Shown: piece after piece, positions 58,493-64,000 of the stretch
Position numbering within the stretch: the first letter of the stretch is position 1
How the letters are laid out: each line of letters starts with the position of its first letter
NCBI GenBank assembly: GCA_963819735.1
Contig: CAWFXC010000005.1
Span: 124,001-188,000, forward strand
DNA length: 64,000 nt
Reading direction: 5' to 3'
From: CAWFXC01 sp963819735
GTDB taxonomy: Bacteria; Actinomycetota; Acidimicrobiia; IMCC26256; DASPTH01
Notes under the pieces: model-generated
Database searches by the model: none
What the model was told of the DNA's origin: nothing
The model's input: only the letters and a program-made list of their open reading frames with translations
Position numbers and translations under genes: made by a program

Positions 58493-61489
58493 TTATGCGT
58501 GGCTGCCGAGGTAGGCGCTGGTGAGGAGTTCCATGTCGGCGTTGGCGCGGGGTCCGGACCAGACGATGTTGCCGAGTTCCATGAACGAGAGCGTGTCGGC
58601 GACTTTGAGCGCGTTTTGGGCGTGTTCTTCCACGAGGAGCACGGCGCATCCGGCATCGCGTAGTTCGAGGATGGCGCGCATGACTTCGTCGGCGGCGAGG
58701 GGTGCGAGGCCGAGGGTGGGTTCGTCGGCGATGAGCACGACGGGCGGGTCGGCGAGGGCGGGGGCGAGGCTGAGCATCTGCTGCTCGCCTCCGGAGAGGA
58801 GCCCGGCGACCTGCTTGCGGCGTTCGTTGAGGATCGGGAACCGTTCGTAGGCTTTGGTGCGCAGTTCGTCGTCGCGGAGCAGCACGGTGAGGTTTTCTTC
58901 GACGGTGAGGCCGGGGAAGATGCCGCGGGCTTCGGGGACGAGGAGCACTCCGTCGCGGGCGCGTTTGTAGGACTGGTCGGCGGTGACGTCGCGGCCTTGG
59001 AGGTAGACGTGGCCGATGCTGGCTTCGACGACGCCGGCGGCGACGGAGCAGAGGGTGGATTTGCCGGCTCCGTTGGCGCCGAGGAGCGCGACGACCTTGC
59101 CGGTTTCGAGGTGGAGGTCGACGCCGTGGAGCACCTCGACGTCGCCGTAGCCGGCGACGATGTTGTGCATCGCGAACGTCGATGTGGTGGGGTCGAACGG
59201 TTCGGCGGCTGGGGCGGTGGCGCCGTTGCCGCTTTGTCCGTTCCCGCTCGTGGCGGTGGTGGTGGCGAGTGCTTCGGCGGCGGCGGCGGATGCTTCGGTG
59301 GTGTGGGTCTGTTCGTGTTCGGGCACGGACCCGTCGTGGAGGATCGCTTCGGCGGCGGCGATCTGCGCGGCGCGCTTCTTCTTGCGTTGTTTGGCGAGTT
59401 TCTGTTGGCCGGTGAGGGCGAGGATGCCGTCGGGTTCCTGGGCGAGTTGGATGGCCCCGATGCCGGACAGGATCGGCACGAAGTAGACGGACGTGATCAG
59501 CCCGTTGATGGTGCCGCCGTCGAGGACGGGGAACGACGCGAGCCAGTGGAACACCGCGGTGCCGCCGGCGAACGCGAACCCGGCGAGGAGCGCGCCGCCG
59601 GGGCGGCGGATCCCGAACGTGACCGCGAGCGCGAGCCAGAACAGCCCGGTGATCGGCGGCGCGGTGGAGTTGCTCACCGCGAACGAGAACAGGCCGATCA
59701 TGGTGCCACCGAGCCCGGCGATGCCGGCGGCGAGGGCGAAGATCATGATCTTGGAGCGGTTGACCCGGATCGCGGAGGCTTCGGCGGCGACTTCGGAGCT
59801 GCGCACCGCGAGGATCGCCCGACCCGACGAAGACCGTTGCAGGGCGTGGATCACGAACGTCATGATCCCGAACACCGCGAGGAACAACAGGATCTGTTCT
59901 TGGAGCTGACTGAAATCGAGTTTGGGTTGATCGAACTTGATGAACGGGTTGGCTTGGGTGATCGCCCCGTTCAACCAGTTCAGGCCGGGGATGGACAGGC
60001 TGGGTTGGCGGATCGTCCAGCCTTCCTCACCGTGACGGAACGAATCGGTCGCGAACGGGACCAGTGAGCAGAAGAACGCGAACGCGAGCGTGCCCAACGC
60101 GAGGTTGACCCCGCCGAGTTTGGTCATGGGCAAGGCGATCAGCGCCCCCAACGCGGCCGCGGCCGCGGCGCCGATGACCACCGCCCAGAAGAAGTTGATC
60201 TGGCCGTGCGATGCGATCAACGGGATGTCGACGCCCCAGTCGCGACTCAACGCCCATCCCGCGGCGAACCCGCCCGCGGTCACGAAACTGGCCTGGGCGA
60301 GACTGACCATCCCGCCCATACCGGTGACGACCACGAACGACAAGAAGATGATCGCCACCGCCAGGCTCTGCGCGATGACGGTCTGGTCGTAGGTATCGGC
60401 CTGCGCCCACGACGCGTTGAACCACTGCATCGAGAACGCGATCAGGATCACGATCCAGATGATCCACGGCAACCGGCGTCGCAACGCCGACATGCCGGTG
60501 CGGTGATCGGGTCGCGGATTGTCATCCGCGACCGAACCGGCCCGGCGGGAACGGTCCCGCCCGAACGCCAACAACAAGATCAACACCAGGATGAACGGCA
60601 CCGCCGACTTCAACCCCGACAAGTTCGACAACCAGTGCGGCAACACGTCGTCGCTGTACCCGGCCACCAAGTTCTGGATCACGCCCAACGCGAGACCACC
60701 CGCGAACGCGATCGGGATCGACCGCAACCCGCCGAGCACCACCGCGGCCAACGACCCCAACACCACCAACGTGTACACGTAGTCCTGGAGCGTGAACAAC
60801 GGGGCGATCAACACCCCACCGAGACCAGCGAGGATCATCGTCATCACCCACGCCGCCGCCGACGTCCGCGCCGCGTTCACACCCCGCAACCCGGCCAACG
60901 ACTCGCGGTCGACCACCGCGCGCATCTCCAAACCCACCCGGGTCTTACGGATCACGAACCACAAGATGATCGCCGCCAACGCTGCGATCACGAACACCGC
61001 GACCTGGTCCGAGTTCAACACCACCCCCGAGAACGGGTGGTAGTTGTGGTGCGGCGTGGGGCCGATGCCGGGCACCGGCACCCCGTTCGTGGTCGCGTTG
61101 TTGCCGATCAGGCCCAGATCCAGCCAGTCGTTCCCGACCGCCAACACCAACCACTGCACCAGCGCCGGCAACGCCACCAACAGACCGATCGTGCCCACGA
61201 TCCGGGCGTACACCGGCGCTTTCGCCAGCCGCCGCAACAAGATCCGGTCCAACAACAACCCCAACAACGGCGCGAACAAGAACGCCGAGATGATCAACGC
61301 CGGGAAGATCGGCACCCCCAAACCGGTGTTGAGTTGATAGAAGAGATACGCCGTGGCGAACGCCACCGCACCGTGCGCGAAGTTGAAGATCCCCGACGTC
61401 GTATACGTCAGAACCAGCCCCGACGCCATGATCGAATAGATCGCGCCGGTCACCAAACCCGAGAAAACCAGATTCAGGAACTGCTGCAC
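58493..61489 (-). CDS. Fused Liv-type ABC transporter: LivH permease, LivM permease and LivF ATPase in one polypeptide
   Basis: 998 residues in one uninterrupted frame. Residues 1-300 are a LivH-like permease (MQQFLNLVFSGLVTGAIYSI, LRGVNAARTSAAAWVMTMIL, VLGGLRSIPIAFAGG). About 332-660 are a LivM-like permease (GMGGMVSLAQASFVTAGG, AIRVNRSKIMIFALAAGIAG). A charged, Ala/Thr/Gly-rich linker spans about 690-770, then LivF: LLGANGAGKSTL (Walker A), LLSGGEQQMLSLA (signature), VVLIADEP (Walker B), VEEHAQNA (H-loop). The fusion fixes one ATPase per permease pair. LivG is encoded 11 bp upstream and the binding proteins on the opposite strand. Confidence 0.92.
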   Translation of the reverse strand: MQQFLNLVFSGLVTGAIYSIMASGLVLTYTTSGIFNFAHGAVAFATAYLFYQLNTGLGVPIFPALIISAFLFAPLLGLLLDRILLRRLAKAPVYARIVGTIGLLVALPALVQWLVLAVGNDWLDLGLIGNNATTNGVPVPGIGPTPHHNYHPFSGVVLNSDQVAVFVIAALAAIILWFVIRKTRVGLEMRAVVDRESLAGLRGVNAARTSAAAWVMTMILAGLGGVLIAPLFTLQDYVYTLVVLGSLAAVVLGGLRSIPIAFAGGLALGVIQNLVAGYSDDVLPHWLSNLSGLKSAVPFILVLILLLAFGRDRSRRAGSVADDNPRPDHRTGMSALRRRLPWIIWIVILIAFSMQWFNASWAQADTYDQTVIAQSLAVAIIFLSFVVVTGMGGMVSLAQASFVTAGGFAAGWALSRDWGVDIPLIASHGQINFFWAVVIGAAAAAALGALIALPMTKLGGVNLALGTLAFAFFCSLVPFATDSFRHGEEGWTIRQPSLSIPGLNWLNGAITQANPFIKFDQPKLDFSQLQEQILLFLAVFGIMTFVIHALQRSSSGRAILAVRSSEVAAEASAIRVNRSKIMIFALAAGIAGLGGTMIGLFSFAVSNSTAPPITGLFWLALAVTFGIRRPGGALLAGFAFAGGTAVFHWLASFPVLDGGTINGLITSVYFVPILSGIGAIQLAQEPDGILALTGQQKLAKQRKKKRAAQIAAAEAILHDGSVPEHEQTHTTEASAAAAEALATTTATSGNGQSGNGATAPAAEPFDPTTSTFAMHNIVAGYGDVEVLHGVDLHLETGKVVALLGANGAGKSTLCSVAAGVVEASIGHVYLQGRDVTADQSYKRARDGVLLVPEARGIFPGLTVEENLTVLLRDDELRTKAYERFPILNERRKQVAGLLSGGEQQMLSLAPALADPPVVLIADEPTLGLAPLAADEVMRAILELRDAGCAVLLVEEHAQNALKVADTLSFMELGNIVWSGPRANADMELLTSAYLGSHA

Positions 61490-61500
61490 CGCTGCTGCTC

Positions 61501-62448
61501 CTATTCGTCGGTGGTGGTGTCGGTCGTGCCTGCGGTGGTGTCGGGGGTCGGTGAGTCGGTCGTCTCGACCACGACGGTCTCGGTCTCGACGACGACGATC
61601 TCCGGGTCGCTGGCGGCCGAGGGCTCGGCGGTGGTGTCGCCTTCACCGAGGTAGGCGTCGCGCACGGCCTGATTGCGCTGGATCTCCTCGGGCAATCCGG
61701 TGGCGAGCACGGTGCCGAGATCGAGCACCACGACGCGGTCGCTCTGCTCCATCACGAACCCGGCGTTGTGCTCGACCAGGAGGACCACACAGCCGGTCTC
61801 GTCGCGCACGGACTGGATCTGCTCGCCGAGCCGGATGGTCTCGGTCTCGTCGAGGCCGGAGGCGGGCTCGTCGAGCAGCAACAGCTGCGGCGGGTCGACG
61901 ACCGCCCGGGCGAACTCGACCATGCGGGCCACCCCGATCGGGAGCGAGCCCGCCAGCTCCTTGCGCAACGGGATGAGGCCACAGCGCTCGAGCACCTCTT
62001 CGACCCGGGCCCGCCGTTCCTTCTCGCGCTTGCGGCGGGTGGGCGAGGCCACGAGGTCGGCCATGAACCCACCGCCGCCGCCGCGCCACTCGAGCGCGGT
62101 GAGCACGTTGTCCTCGACGCTGAGCCAACCGAAGGTCTGGACCCGCTGGAACGTGCGGCGGAGGCCGCGTCGCGCGCGCTCGGCCGTCGACTTCTTGGTG
62201 ACGTCGTCGGTGCCGAGGATCACGGACCCGTCATTGGGGGCGCGCACGCCGGAGATGACGTCGAACAGCGTCGTCTTCCCGGCGCCGTTGGGGCCGATGA
62301 TGCCCAGCACCTCGCCGCGCTTGGCGTCGAAGCTGACGTCGCCGAGCGCGACGATCCCGCCGAACCGCACGGTGATGCCCCGCAGCTGGAGGAGAAGATC
62401 CTCCGCCTGATCGGGGCCGCGAGCAGCCTGTTCGAGATTGGCAGTCAC
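61501..62448 (-). CDS. Liv-type ABC transporter ATP-binding protein (LivG-like)
   Basis: About 315 residues. Walker A IIGPNGAGKTTLF, Q-loop RRTFQRVQTF, Walker B LLLLDEPASGLD and H-loop VEHNAG are standard. The ABC signature region reads SLPIGVARMVEFARAV instead of LS-GG-Q, a divergent form. A C-terminal tail of about 45 residues rich in Thr, Asp, Glu and Val is unusual for LivG. The GTG at 62448 was chosen because GGGGGGA lies 7 bases upstream; an ATG at 62475 has no ribosome site. It precedes the fused LivHMF gene by 11 bp and forms the second ATPase of the transporter. Confidence 0.9.
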   Translation of the reverse strand: MTANLEQAARGPDQAEDLLLQLRGITVRFGGIVALGDVSFDAKRGEVLGIIGPNGAGKTTLFDVISGVRAPNDGSVILGTDDVTKKSTAERARRGLRRTFQRVQTFGWLSVEDNVLTALEWRGGGGGFMADLVASPTRRKREKERRARVEEVLERCGLIPLRKELAGSLPIGVARMVEFARAVVDPPQLLLLDEPASGLDETETIRLGEQIQSVRDETGCVVLLVEHNAGFVMEQSDRVVVLDLGTVLATGLPEEIQRNQAVRDAYLGEGDTTAEPSAASDPEIVVVETETVVVETTDSPTPDTTAGTTDTTTDE

Positions 62449-62655
62449 CGGTTGTTCCCCCCATCGGCCGACCATGCGGTCGACGTTGTTCGGGACGATA
62501 GTTCGCGGACCGCGGTCCCTGCACGGGAGGCCGTTCCGAGCGACGGAGCCTATCGAACCGACGCGCAATCGGCACGACTGCCAGTTCTCTGTTCGACGGC
62601 CAATTAGGCTCGCCGCGGAACCGACAACGCGCCGACGCACGACGGGGGGACCACC

Positions 62656-63273
62656 ATGACCGACTTCTCGCGCGACGAGGTCGAGGCGGAGTTCGCGACC
62701 TACTTCGCGACCGGGCCGGTGCGCGAAGACTGGGAGGCGTGGGTCGAGTTGATGACCGACGACGTCTTCTACGTCGACCACTGGTGGGGTCCGCTCTACG
62801 GCAAGGAAGAGGTGAAGGTTTGGATCGCGGCGTCGATGGGCGGGGTCCCCGAGATCTACACCGTCCTCGACTGGTACACGATCGAGAACGAGAAGGTCGT
62901 GTTCCACATGCAGAACCGGCGCGACAACCCCGATCCCGACGGCCCGCCCTACTTCGACTTCGCCGGGCTCTCGGTGCTGCGGTACGCGGGCGACGGCAAG
63001 TGGGCGAGCGAAGAGGACTTCTGGGATCTCTCGGGCGCCCGGCGCACCGCGGTGGCCTACGCCGAGGCGTGCGAGAAGATGGGCGTCACCGATCCGGCCG
63101 ACCGCATGACCCGCCGGTTCTGGCCCGACAGCCCGGAATGGGCGCGGTGGGACGACCGGCCCGAGCCGTCGTGGGTGGAGGGCACGGTCCCGGGCGTCAC
63201 CCGCCCGAGCGAGCTGCTGGCCCTGTTGGCGCCGCTACGCGCCGAGCGGGCCGCGCGCGCCGCTAGAACGTGA
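62656..63273 (+). CDS. SnoaL/NTF2-like protein
   Basis: 205 residues. An NTF2-like domain occupies the first 140: WEAWVELMTDDVFYVDHWWG, EVKVWIAASMGG, VLDWYTIENEKVVFHMQNRR and FAGLSVLRYAGDGKWASEEDFWD. A C-terminal extension rich in Trp and Arg follows. Actinobacterial proteins of this sort occur beside P450 and alcohol dehydrogenase genes, possibly as dehydratases or isomerases. GGGGGGA precedes the ATG. It diverges from LivG and its last 11 bases overlap the convergent dehydrogenase gene. Confidence 0.82.
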   Translation: MTDFSRDEVEAEFATYFATGPVREDWEAWVELMTDDVFYVDHWWGPLYGKEEVKVWIAASMGGVPEIYTVLDWYTIENEKVVFHMQNRRDNPDPDGPPYFDFAGLSVLRYAGDGKWASEEDFWDLSGARRTAVAYAEACEKMGVTDPADRMTRRFWPDSPEWARWDDRPEPSWVEGTVPGVTRPSELLALLAPLRAERAARAART

Positions 63274-64000
63274 GGACGCCGCGGGCGAGCGTGCCGCCGT
63301 GCATGTCCTCGACCACTTCGTGGAAGTTCTCCATCGGATAGGTCTTGCTGACCATCCGGTCGAGGTCGAGCAAGCCCTTCTTGTAGAGGTCGACGATCAC
63401 GGGGATGTCGCGCTGGGGCCTGACCCCACCGGCGCGGCTGCCGATGATGCCGCGGTCGACCTGCGTGAGATGCGTGATCGGGATGGCGTAGGTGACGCCC
63501 GGCGCGGGGACCCCGACCTGCACGCACACGCCACCCCAGTCGAGGACCTGGACCGCCTGTGACGTGACCGCCGGGTGCCCGACGCACTCGAACGACCAGT
63601 TGACGCCGCCGGCGCCGAACGGTCCCTCGGGCATCTCGGGCGAGAACGGCAGCAACTCGTGGATCGCCTGGACTGCGTCGACCTCGGCCGCGTTCACGAA
63701 ATGGGTGGCCCCCAGCTCGAGCGCGAGCTCACCCTTCGACTGCACGGTGTCGACCGCGATGATGTGGTTGGCCGCCTTGATGCGCAGCGCCTGGATCGTG
63801 CTCAAGCCCACCCCGCCGGCGCCGAACACCGCGGCGTTGTCGCCCGGTTGCACGTTGGCCCGGTTGAACACCGAACCCATCCCGGTGACTACTCCGCACG
63901 CGATCAGGCACGCCGACGTGAGCGGTACCTCGGGGTCGATCGGGACCGCCTGGACTTCCTTGACCAGGGTGAGCTCGGCGAACGACGACGTGGCCGCGAA
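63263..64000 (-). CDS. Zinc-dependent alcohol dehydrogenase (MDR class III-like), 5' end beyond the window
   Basis: The visible 245 residues are the C-terminal part. SACLIACGVVTGMGSVFNRA and the Rossmann motif AVFGAGGVGLSTIQALR with an Asp (IIAVDTVQSKGELA) at the end of beta-2 indicate NAD binding; NWSFECVGHPAVTSQAV and GIIGSRAGGVRPQRDIPVIV match the actinobacterial class III / NDMA-dependent alcohol dehydrogenase group. The catalytic zinc Cys and His lie outside. The frame is open through base 64000. It would oxidise an alcohol from the catabolic block. Confidence 0.87.
   Translation of the reverse strand, partial: FAATSSFAELTLVKEVQAVPIDPEVPLTSACLIACGVVTGMGSVFNRANVQPGDNAAVFGAGGVGLSTIQALRIKAANHIIAVDTVQSKGELALELGATHFVNAAEVDAVQAIHELLPFSPEMPEGPFGAGGVNWSFECVGHPAVTSQAVQVLDWGGVCVQVGVPAPGVTYAIPITHLTQVDRGIIGSRAGGVRPQRDIPVIVDLYKKGLLDLDRMVSKTYPMENFHEVVEDMHGGTLARGVLTF

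Noticed and set aside
1..64000. tRNA, rRNA, IS elements, prophage or integration sites
   Set aside because: None recognised on either strand; gene content is uniform and GC does not change abruptly.

Overview
The window is about 70% GC and gene-dense, with short intergenic gaps and many ATGA, GTGA and TGATG start/stop overlaps. No rRNA, tRNA, CRISPR array, insertion sequence, integrase or phage gene was seen. The gene content points to a high-GC actinobacterium, probably an uncultured member of the Acidimicrobiia: mycothiol-type DinB/maleylpyruvate isomerase-like proteins, three F420-type luciferase-like oxidoreductases, a full-length SARP-type regulator, bacterial P450s, Amidohydro_2 hydrolases and a fused branched-chain amino acid (Liv) type transporter. 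The class assignment is inference; no marker gene is present.

Layout. 1-12.7 kb: a partial phytanoyl-CoA dioxygenase, DinB-like and DoxX genes, a lytic transglycosylase lipoprotein, an orphan FtsX-type permease, a large SARP/NB-ARC regulator divergent from a tautomerase, then an oxidoreductase-amidohydrolase-esterase run. 12.6-16.2 kb: a winged-helix protein, a GNAT enzyme, an SDR, a cupin and small proteins. 16.0-19.9 kb: a minus-strand run of nitroreductase, F420-type oxidoreductase, a diadenylate-cyclase-like protein, a degenerate GGDEF protein and a small membrane protein. 19.9-30.2 kb: a beta-oxidation-like block (acyl-CoA ligase, MaoC-like hydratase, crotonase, paired acyl-CoA dehydrogenases), largely translationally coupled, plus a divergent second ligase, an SDR and a glyoxalase-fold protein. 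30.3-37 kb: a drug-efflux MFS pump with a divergent TetR, a Baeyer-Villiger-type monooxygenase, an SDR and an acrylyl-CoA reductase-like enzyme. 36.9-40.6 kb: a SNF2 helicase with a small coupled partner. 40.9-55.3 kb: a second catabolic block (acyl-CoA ligase, two amidohydrolases, CitE-like lyase, DapA-like aldolase, two P450s, an EthD protein, a PhyH dioxygenase, an SDR, SnoaL-like and LLM enzymes, MFS). 55.5-62.5 kb: two near-identical periplasmic binding proteins facing a LivH-LivM-LivF fusion and LivG. The window closes with a SnoaL-like protein and a partial zinc alcohol dehydrogenase.

Together the genes look like uptake and oxidative breakdown of a hydrophobic or carboxylic substrate: Liv-type import, P450/PhyH/Baeyer-Villiger oxygenation, CoA activation, beta-oxidation-like steps, retro-aldol or lyase steps and amidohydrolases. 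The substrate cannot be read from the sequence.

Two things stand out beyond annotation. First, nine genes carry ten apparent frameshifts, several being CG-dinucleotide or homopolymer contractions and one an exact 10-bp tandem duplication; this is too many for real decay in otherwise intact operons and suggests indel errors in the assembly, though each needs checking. Second, two minus-strand genes (an acyl-CoA ligase and a P450) have tandem repeat arrays made of copies of their own 3' ends. The diadenylate-cyclase-like/GGDEF-like pair with altered catalytic motifs is the best candidate for an undescribed signalling module.
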